Source: Lactarius indigo | Taxonomy: Eukaryota > Basidiomycota > Agaricomycetes > Russulales > Russulaceae | NCBI GenBank assembly: GCA_025766275.1 | Contig: JAFKAC010000002.1 | Coordinates: 124,001-188,000, forward strand | Direction: 5' to 3' | DNA length: 64,000 bases | Part shown: one piece after another, positions 50,704 through 60,825 of the stretch | Position numbering within the stretch: the stretch's first letter is position 1 | Layout: each line of letters opens with the position of its first letter | The notes under the pieces: generated by a model | Databases searched by the model: none | Told to the model about the DNA's origin: nothing | The model's input: the letters and a program-made list of their open reading frames with translations, nothing else | Made by a program: the position numbers and the translations under genes

Positions 50704-51434
50704 TTGGTGGCGTTGGTATTGATACTGAGGTGGCTGGGGTGTCTGTATGTGTCAGGCAAGTGTAGTAAAGTACTGATCCTTGCAGCGGCACCAAGCTGTG
50801 GTATCATCCCGAACCGCGCGCATCAACTCTACATTGGAGTCGCAATACCAAGGACGTTATACGCGGTTGACGTATGGGGAAGTCACGCCGCAAAGAACGA
50901 AACATCAAGTGAAATTGGGAAGATAAAAAGACGAAGAAACAAGCTGAACTCCGTACAAAGAGACGGCAGCCTAGCCATCACAGGCGGGCTTCGCACCTCT
51001 CCAACTGACACGCTTAACGCACATGCAGACACCATCCCGATGCAGCTCAAAATAGAAAAACATCTCTTCAGGGAAACATCCCGCATCGCAACGCTACCTC
51101 TGGAGCACCCCCTTTACAAACCCACAAGAAAAGCCACAAACAAGAACATCAAGAGACACAAGTCCCCCTTCACGACCTCATGCAAACGTTCAACATCAAG
51201 CCAAACGAATTCGAAACAATTCCGGCCATAGGAACAAACCCAGCAACGGCACACAGGAGACCATTGAGCATTGAAATAGTGAGCAACAAAGAAGCATCCA
51301 AGAAAGCTGACAAAGAAGGGAGCAAGGAAATCAAATTCTACTCAGATGGCTCGGCACATGAAGGGAAGGTCGGCGCTGCCGCCATCCTGCTCAGACCAGG
51401 CAACGACCCACACGCACTACACTTCCACCTGGGT
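50704..51434 (+). pseudogene. LINE pol fragment: end of RT region and RNase H
   Basis: The frame contains GVAIPRTLYAVDVWG, then SVQRDGSLAITGGLRTSPTD, a block typical of the region after the RT of fungal Tad/L1-like LINEs, and IEIVSNKE...KFYSDGSAHEGKVGAAAI, the start of an RNase H domain with its first catalytic Asp. A one-base loss in a C-run (51163-51168) shifts frame 1 to frame 0 between the two halves. The RNase H is cut after about 30 residues where the 133-bp satellite begins. Non-LTR element relic, truncated at both ends. Confidence 0.7.
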
Positions 51435-51875
51435 TATGTATGTCTTGTCTTGTCACTGGACCAAACCTGGACTATGTGTACTGGAAAGAGCTGGTCTGTG
51501 TGTGTGTGTATGTGGCGTCTTGGACGCCTGTGCACACATTACATCCTGACTCTCAAACATCCAGTATGTCATATATGTCATGTCTTGTCACTGGACCAAA
51601 CCTGGACTATGTGTACTGGAAAGAGCTGGTCTGTGTGTATGTGCGTGGTGTCCTGGACGCCCGTACACGCATCACGCTCTGACTCTCAAACATCCAGTAT
51701 GTCATATATGTCATGTCTTGTCACTGGACCAAACCTGGACTATGTGTACTGGATAGAGCTGGTCTGTGTGTATGTGTGTGGCGTCCTGGACGCCTGTACA
51801 CGCATCATGTCCTCACTTTCAAACATCCAGTATGTCATATATGTCATGTCTTGTCACTGGACCAAACCTGGACTA
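51435..51875 (+). repeat. 133-bp satellite, left part (about 3 units)
   Basis: Units of 133 bp containing GTGTGTGGCGTCCTGGACGCC, ATCCAGTATGTCATATATG and TCACTGGACCAAACCTGG. It starts directly after the LINE RNase H frame and is interrupted by the MITE at 51876. It continues at 52436. Confidence 0.95.
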
Positions 51876-52435
51876 CTAGTGTGGTAGTACCTATGCAAAA
51901 ATCGACTTTTTATTTTCTGTAGCTTCAACAACACATCGTAGCTACTTTATATTGTACATACTAATAGAAGAATGGATATCCTATTCAATGGTGATTTTTG
52001 CTTATTTTTTTTCTAGCTCCTAGTGAGCACGTCCGACTTCACCCCCCGATGCAAACTTAGTCACACAGTATCACTCCAAGAGACTCCCAAGGTGATACAA
52101 CTCTATCGCATGCATAATATCACCCCAAATTCATCATAGGTGCTCCTAGTACCATATTCTAACCCTCTATTCCAACAGATCTTCATGTCATTTACCAAGA
52201 TCGTTGGGATCTGGTGGTCTGGGCCATTACTTTTCACGACTCCCCCCTCTTCCTTGTCGCATTGTAGTCGAAATTCTCCATAGATTTTTATCTTTTATTG
52301 TGATCTCATATCTATAGATCCTACTATACCTACTGTATTTTTTTGGGGCAGAAAGGACCACGGGAAGAGGGTGATCTGAGGCCATTTTAAAAATTTGCAT
52401 TCTAATGACCATTTGCATCCACCTGACACCACTAG
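51876..52435. mobile_element. TA-flanked MITE inserted in the satellite
   Basis: Ends CTAGTGTGG... and ...CCACTAG with imperfect inverted repeats, flanked by TA at 51874-51875 and 52436-52437. Removing element and one TA restores a normal satellite unit (CCTGGACTATGCGTACTGG). No coding capacity. It shares TGTAGCTTCAACAACACATC and neighbouring sequence with the 23767-24477 element, so both belong to one Tc1/mariner-type non-autonomous superfamily. Confidence 0.85.
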
Positions 52436-54112
52436 TATGCGTACTGGATAGAGCTGGTCTGTGTGTATGTGTGTGGCGTCCTGGACGCCCGTACACGCAT
52501 CACGTCCTCACTTTCAAACATCCAGTATGTCATATATGTCATGTCTTGTCACTGGACCAAACCTGGACTATGCGTACTGGATAGAGCTGGTCTGTGTGTA
52601 TGTGTGTGGCGTCCTGGACGCCCGTACACGCATCACGTCCTCACTTTCAAACATCTAGTATGTCATATATGTCATGTCTTGTCACTGGACCAAACCTGGA
52701 CTATGTGTACTGGAAAGAGCTGGTCTGTGTGTATGTGCGTGGCGTCCTGGACGCCCGTACACGCATCACACTCTGACTCTCAAACATCCAGTATGTCATA
52801 TATGTCATGTCTTGTCACTGGACCAAACCTGGACTATGTGTACTGGATAGAGCTGGTCTGTGTGTATGTGTGTGGCGTCCTGGACGCCCGTACACGCATC
52901 ACGTCCTCACTTTCAAACATCCAGTATGTCATATATGTCATGTCTTGTCACTGGACCAAACCTGGACTATGCGTACTGGATAGAGCTGGTCTGTGTGTAT
53001 GTGTGTGGCGTCCTGGACGCCCGTACACGCATCATGTCCTCACTTTCAAACATCCAGTATGTCATATATGTCATGTCTTGTCACTGGACCAAACCTGGAC
53101 TATGTGTACTGGATAGAGCTGGTCTGTGTGTATGTGTGTGGCGTCCTGGACGCCCGTACACGCATCACGTCCTCACTTTCAAACATCCAGTATGTCATAT
53201 ATGTCATGTCTTGTCACTAGACCAAACCTGGACTATGTGTACTGGAAAGAGCTGGTCTGTGTGTGTGTGTGTATGTGGCGTCTTGGACGCCTGTGCACAC
53301 ATTACATCCTGACTCTCAAACATCCAGTATGTCATATATGTCATGTCTTGTCACTGGACCAAACCTGGACTATGTGTACTGGATAGAGCTGGTCTGTGTG
53401 TATGTGTGTGGCGTCCTGGACGCCCGTACACGCATCACGCTCTGACTCTCAAACATCCAGTATGTCATATATGTCATGTCTTGTCACTGGACCAAACCTG
53501 GACTATGTGTACTGGATAGAGCTGGTCTGTGTGTATGTGCGTGGCGTCCTGGACGCCCGTACACGCATCACGCTCTGACTCTCAAACATCCAGTATGTCA
53601 TATATGTCATGTCTTGTCACTGGACCAAACCTGGACTATGCGTACTGGAAAGAGCTGGTCTGTGTGTATGTGTGTGGCGTCCTGGACGCCCGTACACGCA
53701 TCACGTCCTCACTTTCAAACATCCAGTATGTCATATATGTCATGTCTTGTCACTGGACCAAACCTGGACTATGCGTACTGGATAGAGCTGGTCTGTGTGT
53801 ATGTGTGTGGCGTCCTGGACGCCCGTACACGCATCACGTCCTCACTTTCAAACATCCAGTATGTCATATATGTCATGTCTTGTCACTGGACCAAACCTGG
53901 ACTATGTGTACTGGATAGAGCTGGTCTGTGTGTATGTGCGTGGCGTCCTGGACGCCCGTACACGCATCACGCTCTGACTCTCAAACATCCAGTATGTCAT
54001 ATATGTCATGTCTTGTCACTGGACCAAACCTGGACTATGTGTACTGGATAGAGCTGGTCTGTGTGTATGTGTGTGGCATCCTGGACGCCTGTACACACAT
54101 CACGTCCTGACT
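52436..54112 (+). repeat. 133-bp satellite, right part (about 12-13 units)
   Basis: Period exactly 133 bp over most of the array (for example the GTGTGGCGTCC word recurs at 133-bp steps). Variant classes alternate: ACGTCCTCACTTTC versus ACGCTCTGACTCTC, and GGATAG versus GGAAAG. Each unit holds the GGCGTCCTGGACGCC dyad. Since 133 is not a multiple of three, translations change frame every unit. Many overlapping open frames result, which I do not regard as genes. Confidence 0.97.
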
Positions 54113-54482
54113 CTCAAGATCCCTTCCCTGTGTTAAACTATGTGTCGTGCCTTGTCCAACTGGACTAACTTACACAGGCCGGAATGGGTCCATGTGTGCC
54201 CCCACAGGATAACCATAGTGGCTTACTAGACAAATCGATTACTCAGCCAGGCCAACATTGGTTTGCTTATTTCCACACACCTTGTGGCAGATCAAGTAGA
54301 ACGTACCGATGAGCTCACACATCCCGCATATGACTCTATAACTACCTAGGTACTCTAACATATTTTGCAAATTTATGTCAAGTAAACTACGTTCTATCTA
54401 ACCCATCTTGGCAATGACCCTCCTGGTCACGGCCTATACCTAAAAAGCACTGTGAAAAAAACAACTGCCCACATACCCCCAT
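54113..54482. other. Satellite-to-LTR spacer, no gene
   Basis: No frame of note. The left end still shows decayed satellite words (CTGTGTTAAACTATGTGTCGTG). Confidence 0.3.
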
Positions 54483-55003
54483 TGTTACGTTTCTTTCTGT
54501 ATGGGCTGTACGAGTTTGAAACCCTTACTGTACCGGTTGCAACTACGGCGGTAAGGTAAATTAGTTGCGGACTTACTTACGATAGTGCGGTGATACGGCA
54601 GCGCGATAGGAGATACGGTACTGATAGCTGACTGAGGATGGACGCCACCGATACTAGTACTAGTAGTACTAGGGTTTGAGATACTTACGCGATACGTTGG
54701 ACGCTACTTACTGTGACTCATAGCAGCGCTTCTAAGCCTGCTCGATTGTGTATTTAAACCGTCTTGTGAAGACCAAGATACGCCATCTTGGTCTTCTTAA
54801 ATCGTCACTTGTTTCTCTTCTTTCATCTCTTCTTCGCCAAGACCGTCTAGAATTACGACTCGCAAAGACTTGCCTGTGTACCTCCGCGTATTCACTAAGG
54901 CAAGGGCTTGGACCTCCGCGTCTTCAAGTCAACACGCAGACATACCGCTAAGTCGTTACCGCCACTCGCGCCTAAGTCAGGCTAACGTCGTGACGACGTT
55001 ACA
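54483..55003 (-). repeat. Family B solo LTR, TSD CCCAT
   Basis: Starts TGTTACGTTTC, ends GACGACGTTACA (521 bp). Exact CCCAT at 54478-54482 and 55004-55008. In reverse complement it aligns with 1-365 (hairpin with perfect 12-bp arms, then GCGCTGCTATGAGTCAC). It lies 114 bp upstream of the 899-aa gene and could affect its promoter. Confidence 0.93.
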
Positions 55004-55117
55004 CCCATGGTTTATAAAGTCTTTGACAGTCAGCGACCTCATTGCATCTTCTTTCCCCCCATTTGAGCACCTCTCAGGTTTCCCTCAGGCATTCCTCCTT
55101 CATAATCTATTCGAAAA

Positions 55118-57927
55118 ATGGCCTTCCCACACAACACATTGCCCACCGAGCAGTTCACCCTCGAAGAGTTCACCATCTTGATGGAAGATGCTGCATCACG
55201 CGAGCCAATGGAATACATTAACACTGCTCTCTGTGGTCGATTCCTCATTGATCAAGTACCACACCGTGCCTCCATCAATGCTAGACAAGGGCTCCATCCC
55301 CCGGCTATACCACGTTTCACAAGAGACTTTGATTCTGCCATTGGGGTTACTCGCAACTTGCCTTACACGAGTCCATTCAATGTTTTTCCAGTTGCAAGTT
55401 TTAGGGACACCCTTACGAAACCAAACCATGTCAAAGGTCCAATTTTTTTACCAGATGTGAGTACTGTATATCCTTGGTAACATAGTTGTACTTTGTCCTT
55501 ACTCCATCGATTCTCAGGGAAAGGTGACCTATGCCCCCCTCGAGAAAATCCCTAATTGCGCCTTCGGTACTGTCGGGAGTAGGCATCTCACAAGGATATT
55601 CTTCCCAAGTCTGTACAGTGCATCTGTGATGCCATGCCTGCGCCAGGAGCAACTCGCAAAACTCTATGATGACTGCATCCGGCCTGCAGTCATGGAGGTC
55701 ATACCAACCCAGGCGAGCCATTGGCCTGTCAACTATCACAGTGCCATGGTACAATCACAGGATACTGCTGGCCGTCGACACCTTGGCTCTTTGGCGGTCC
55801 CTCCTATCTTCCTCGTAGAGTTTTGTACGGCTCTGACAAATCGTCTGGACGACATCCCCGAATTTGAGATGGCATATTTCGGACATGAACTTAGAGGGCT
55901 CAAAGGTGGTACTGCTCATGATGACGAAGGAACACTTCCTGAAGAAGCCTTCAATACATTCTTTGAGCATGTGGATACAGCACGTATTGACCAAGATAAC
56001 TGGCTTGTCGACGTTGGACTGGAGGTCTATGATCCGGGAATGGTCGTTCAATGGTCAAGACACTGCCACCCAGCAATTCTCAGGTACCTGATGCCTTTGT
56101 TGAGCGATGCAGAGATAGCGGCATTGCAGAGACGAAAGACGTTCCATCTTGACAATGTCTCCCAACTGGATGACTTTGCGGGCTTCCGTTGCGAACCTGG
56201 CCCATTTGGGGGGAGGAATGACATCAACTACATCAATGTCTACACCACAGACAAATGCCCAACATATCAGCTCCACCAAGGTATCTGGAGGCGCCGGAGG
56301 TGCAAGGAGCTCTTCCCGAAGATGCTCGAGAAGCTGGTAGACCAGCTCGAAAAAATGTCGGAGACATACAAGGCTTGTGCTGGTAGCATGGGCCAGAAAC
56401 CCCAAGAAGGTTGCGCTCGTCTCGAAATTCGCGTCCCATTGGTACTCGCCCAAGATGCTCTTAGAAGTGCACCTGAGGACATTATCGCAGGGTGGACTTA
56501 CACATTGTCGCCAATTATGTGGTGGTGAGATCTTCCGTCAATTTATGCATGGTCATCCTCATATGATATCTAGGCACTTCAAATATTTTCGCATGGGTGC
56601 AATATATACTGCACTGGGTATGTTGATGGAGACACCAGTCCGATACAGACCGATGCGCTCGTCACTCACCCTTGGTGCCATCCTCATCTACATGTTGAAT
56701 GCCATCAACTACCGTCCAGCAGAAGGGCGAGCGGAGACAGAGCTCACACGAACTTGTTGCTGGAACCTCTACGAAACGGAGCCTCATGAGGATTCTGACC
56801 CGGTGCCCATTATGCTGGCCCATGGTCTCTATTTCATCTCAGGCATCACACTACAGCAAGGAGTTGCTCTGCGAATGGGAGGAGGTGACAGTATTGCCAT
56901 GGATTCCATTTGCTGGCTGTATGGCATCGCCGATGAGCAAGACTTCAACATCAGATTCAATGTCAAGTCCTGGCACGGTAATTCACAGGAGAGGAACAAA
57001 AACCGCATTCAAAACCGTCGGAAGCATCCTGTAGACATACGGCATGTCGTGGCTGATGAAGAGTTGAAAGCTCGAGATAGGACCCTCAGTGATCAAGGCA
57101 TTGCCATGATGCCCCTGCCTCAAGAGGCCGGTCCTGATATTGCCCCTCTGGATGTAGATCAGACGGATGAAGGTCAGGGTGGCTCAGAAAGCATCGACGA
57201 TATCATCGCACGGATCTGGAGGCAGTTCCCTTACGATCTCCTCGAAAATGCACCCAATCGCAGGTCCAACCGTGAATCAAGCCATCTACTCATGACAAAT
57301 GAAGAGCGGAAAGAAGCAACCACCAAGATCTTCAAGAACACCGACCTTCGGAGGCTGTTCTCTCGAGTGGTAGTCAAGGTCGTGAGTCCCAAGGACTGGG
57401 AGAACCTCCAGTTCAGAAGGTTTTTCCCATCAAAGGGATTTGTGCCCCCAACACGCTTCCAAAACTTCCCGTATATGCTATACTTTCAATTGTGGAACAC
57501 TCTGATGGAGAGGTTGACTGAGGATGATTCCAAAATTGTCCGCAGATCGATTTGGAAAGAATTCAGGACCTTTCAATGGCTCCCATTGACAGACACAGAT
57601 CGAGTATGGAACACAAAGAAGGTGACGGGACCGCAATGGACGCACCTCCCATTTGATGACAACAAACCTGTGGTACGAATCGCACTCAATCAGACCCTAG
57701 TGCAGGATGCCAATCGGGTTTGGTTGTTTGGGAACAACTCCAAGGACAACTCTGATGAGTGTGTAGCAAATTCTGATGAATTTGTGGCACATTCCGATGA
57801 CTCTGACTGGGGATCGGATTCGGACATAGAAATAGTGGAAGAGAACCGAGAACATGTGAGTGCTGATGATGAGGGGGGATCAGATATGGAAATAGAAATC
57901 GTAGAAGAGTATCATGCACATGCATAA
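55118..57927 (+). CDS. Three-exon gene, unknown protein of 899 aa
   Basis: Exons 55118-55456, 55518-56524, 56574-57927; introns of 61 and 49 bp, both GT-AG with matching phase; 2,700 nt in total. No domain recognised. It has a mixed alpha-type sequence, a Cys/His-poor body, a Lys/Arg-rich stretch near 57000-57060, and a strongly acidic C-terminus in which two IEIVEE-like motifs follow Asp/Ser runs, resembling SUMO-interacting motifs. The conserved-looking body (for example MEYINTALCGRF, PRFTRDFDSAIG) gives an impression of a multi-copy Agaricomycete family, but I cannot name it. It sits between a family B solo LTR and a satellite/Copia junction. Clean splicing in a region of broken genes suggests selection or recent arrival. 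Confidence 0.7.
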
Positions 57928-58110
57928 AATTATATCCATCACTGTGTCACCTTCAAATTTGACCCTTTCTCTCAGCTCGCTAGTCACACACATTTGCAGT
58001 GGCACGCTCAACACGGAGCTCCAAGCTTGTCTCCTTTGTAAACTCGTGATCTGCTCGACCTCAAGAGTCAAGACGTGAGACTTAAGTGTGCACAGGTGTC
58101 CAGGATGCCG
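57928..58110. other. 3' flank with a satellite scrap
   Basis: 58060-58110 reads GAGTCAAGACGTGAG...GGTGTCCAGGATGCCG, a diverged monomer of the GGCGTCC-dyad satellite in minus orientation, cut by the Copia LTR at 58111. Confidence 0.5.
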
Positions 58111-58724
58111 TGATGAATAGCACAGTTGAAGGGCATACTCACAGAGGGCTAAAGAGTCTGTGGTGAGATATGCAGTAGTGCTTGAAGCAGCAACAGGGAA
58201 GTCTAGCAAGGTAAAGCAAAGTGTCTGGCACACAGCAGTGAGAGAACTGATAATGGTATTACAGAGGAGAAGACATACCTGGCACACAGCAGTGAGAGAA
58301 CTGATGTGGACCAGGGCGTACAAGCAGTCTACTTATACTGTACAGAGGCGTGACACTAGTACAAGGAAAGTAACTATAGGTCACAGAATACAAGGAGCGC
58401 ATTGTTCTACAACAGGACAAAGGAGTGTGCATATGGAGAACAAGGCGTATAGAACAAGAAGGGTCCAGACTAAGATGATATCATAATGACATCACAATAA
58501 AGATATATCTAAAGGAAGAACAAGGACGTAGTACAATGACAAGTCCAGAGGAGTCCGCATGATGTCATAATACATGATGTCATAGGTGACGCAATGATAA
58601 GTAATAGATTGTACAGATCAAAACAGTATCTAATCTACATGTCCTTTATATCTAATCTAAAGCAGTCCATGCTGCAAGTTCGGTCCGTACGAGCCGCTAA
58701 GTGCGCAGGGGTCACTTATCAACA
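58111..58724 (-). repeat. 3' LTR of the Copia element (family C)
   Basis: Minus-strand ends TGTTGATAAG...CTATTCATCA. It is directly preceded (minus sense) by the polypurine tract GGGGAGA (58725-58731). The LTR contains a direct repeat of CTGGCACACAGCAGTGAGAG, about 55 bp apart (58224 and 58279), also present in the solo copies. Confidence 0.95.
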
Positions 58725-58743
58725 TCTCCCCGTGATCTACAAT

Positions 58744-60825
58744 CTAAGTACACATGAGTCCCATGTCATCGTTGTGCTTCTGCAGCAGGACACGCGGCAG
58801 TGACTTTGTGAAGCCATCCGCAACCATATCCACAGTAGGAGTTCTAATGAGGGTGATGCTCCCCTTTTCGATGTACTCCCGAATGACATGATGCCGTATG
58901 GCAATGTGCTTAGACCGTCTCCCAGTGACAGGGTTCAAAGCCAAGTCAATGGCACCCTTATTGTCACCATGTAGTGGGATGGGGTCGTCGACCTCGTACC
59001 CGAGTTCCGTGAGGAAGCTCTGATACCACGCAGCCTGGTTAGCCGCGTCGGTCATGGCCATGTATTCCGCTTCCGTTGTGTTTTGGGCAACAGTCTTTTG
59101 CTTGCGCGAAGACCAGCTTATTGCACCGTTAGCTAGTAGGAACACATAACCAGAGGTAGAGTGGCGGTCATCAGTCTGATCAGCCAGACTGGAATCAGTG
59201 TACCCATGAAGGCCATCGCCATTGGCGCCATCGTAAACAATACGCATATCCATAGTTCCCACTAAGTAGGATAGGACATACTGCGCAAGTCGCAGATGTT
59301 GTGGTGAAGGGTTCGCTGCGTACTGCGCCAAACGTGACACAGCGAAGGAGATATCTGGCCTAGTGCCAATCTGCACATAAAGCAGACTCCCAATCAAGGA
59401 TTGGTAGTGGGAAATATCTGAGGCAGTTGCCTGCGACGTATATTTAATCAGGTGCTCGTCAGCACCAGCGGGCAAGGGTGTGTTGTGTGGTGTGGCATCA
59501 GACATGCCAAAGCGTTCAAGGACATCCTTGATGTAGCCAGACTGGTCTATTTCGATGCGTCTAAGGGAGCGGTCGCGCACAATGCGCATGCCGAGGTAAG
59601 ACTCTATCTCCCCGAGATCTGTCATCTCATAGCGTTCAGATAAGTCTGACTTCAAATGCTTGATTCCACTCAACGAGGGACCCAGTATAGTGATGTCGTC
59701 AACGTAGACAATAACGAAGAGTGGATCATACCCCTCCTGTTGAGGCATCACATATATGCCAGCATCAGCAAACGTCCGCTTAAAGCCGAGTGCAGTGAGC
59801 ACTCCATGGAATTGCAAGTTCCATGCGCGGGAGGCCTGTTTGAGACCATAGATCGCCTTAACCAGGCGGCACACCTTCGTCTCAGAGCCAGTGACAGTGA
59901 AACCTTGTGGCTGCTCCATGTAAATCTCCTCGTCAAGCACGCCATTGAGAAAAGCAGACTTAACATCCATCTGATGGATGTGCCAGTCCTCCAGCGCGGC
60001 CAACGCCAGAAGTAAACGTAGCGACTCAAATCGTGCGACGGGAGAGAAGGTTTCATCAAAATCTACGCCAGGGATCTGCGTGAATCCCTTAGCCACCAAG
60101 CGAGCTCTGTAGCGGCCATCCGCTTTGAGCTTGAAGACCCATTTAGATTTTACTGCCTTACGATTAGGCGGGAGATCCACTAACTCCCAAGTCCCATTCT
60201 TAGCTAGGGCGTCCATTTCATACTGACACGCCTTAGTCCACTCATCTGCAGCTGCAGACCGCATGGCCTCTGCATAAGTTGCAGGGTCTCGGCCCACAAA
60301 GGCAGCAGCCAATAACTCCGCATACCCCAGACGCCTGCCTCGCCATGCCGCATTGTCCGCATTGAAGTAACGCGGATTAGGGACAGGGGCACGAGCACTG
60401 CGCCTTGGTGCATTGTCCATTTCGCGCAACAGCTGACTACGCTGTGCACGATCCTCAAATCCCCCAGGCATTTCTGGTGAGGGAGGAGGGACATGGCGCA
60501 TAATGCGCGTTGCACTAGGACGCGGCGGGGGTGAAGTGGGAGTGGCTTGCTCACGCTTTGGTGTGGTGGGCGGAGCCGGCAGAGCAGGTGGTGGAGTGGT
60601 GGGGCGTGGTTGGACTTGTGGGGGGTCTAGGAGCTTTTCAACATCCTCCTCCTCACTACTACTGGAGTGTGCAGGGGAGGGGGCTCGCATTGGTGGTAAC
60701 GCCGGCGGGTGAGGCACGGCAGTCACTGTTGTGCTAGGCACGACTGGTGGTGAAGGTGTGGGGTGTGTCTCAACACCCTGAAGGGACAGGAAGCTACTCT
60801 CGTCGAATGTCACATCCCTGGACAC
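58744..60825 (-). CDS. pol: Copia pol C-terminal part: RT and RNase H
   Basis: It continues the frame of the upstream gag-integrase ORF after one TGA (60826-60828). The first residues (SRDVTFDE) belong to the conserved R-x-SRDVxFDE junction. A Pro-rich linker follows. The RT (RVT_2 type) covers about residues 205-450, with WKLKADGRYRARLVAKG-like start blocks and the catalytic YVDD near 370. RNase H follows, with SWSSRKQKTVAQNTTEAEYM and the ending TKSL at about 675. Length and motif order are normal for Copia. The polyprotein would need readthrough, or a stop-free master copy. Confidence 0.9.
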   Translation of the reverse strand: MSRDVTFDESSFLSLQGVETHPTPSPPVVPSTTVTAVPHPPALPPMRAPSPAHSSSSEEEDVEKLLDPPQVQPRPTTPPPALPAPPTTPKREQATPTSPPPRPSATRIMRHVPPPSPEMPGGFEDRAQRSQLLREMDNAPRRSARAPVPNPRYFNADNAAWRGRRLGYAELLAAAFVGRDPATYAEAMRSAAADEWTKACQYEMDALAKNGTWELVDLPPNRKAVKSKWVFKLKADGRYRARLVAKGFTQIPGVDFDETFSPVARFESLRLLLALAALEDWHIHQMDVKSAFLNGVLDEEIYMEQPQGFTVTGSETKVCRLVKAIYGLKQASRAWNLQFHGVLTALGFKRTFADAGIYVMPQQEGYDPLFVIVYVDDITILGPSLSGIKHLKSDLSERYEMTDLGEIESYLGMRIVRDRSLRRIEIDQSGYIKDVLERFGMSDATPHNTPLPAGADEHLIKYTSQATASDISHYQSLIGSLLYVQIGTRPDISFAVSRLAQYAANPSPQHLRLAQYVLSYLVGTMDMRIVYDGANGDGLHGYTDSSLADQTDDRHSTSGYVFLLANGAISWSSRKQKTVAQNTTEAEYMAMTDAANQAAWYQSFLTELGYEVDDPIPLHGDNKGAIDLALNPVTGRRSKHIAIRHHVIREYIEKGSITLIRTPTVDMVADGFTKSLPRVLLQKHNDDMGLMCT

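Noticed and set aside
52436..54112. Long overlapping open frames of 60-217 codons in the satellite
   Set aside because: The unit is 133 bp, so all frames repeat the same peptides in turn; codons show no selection. Treated as repeat.
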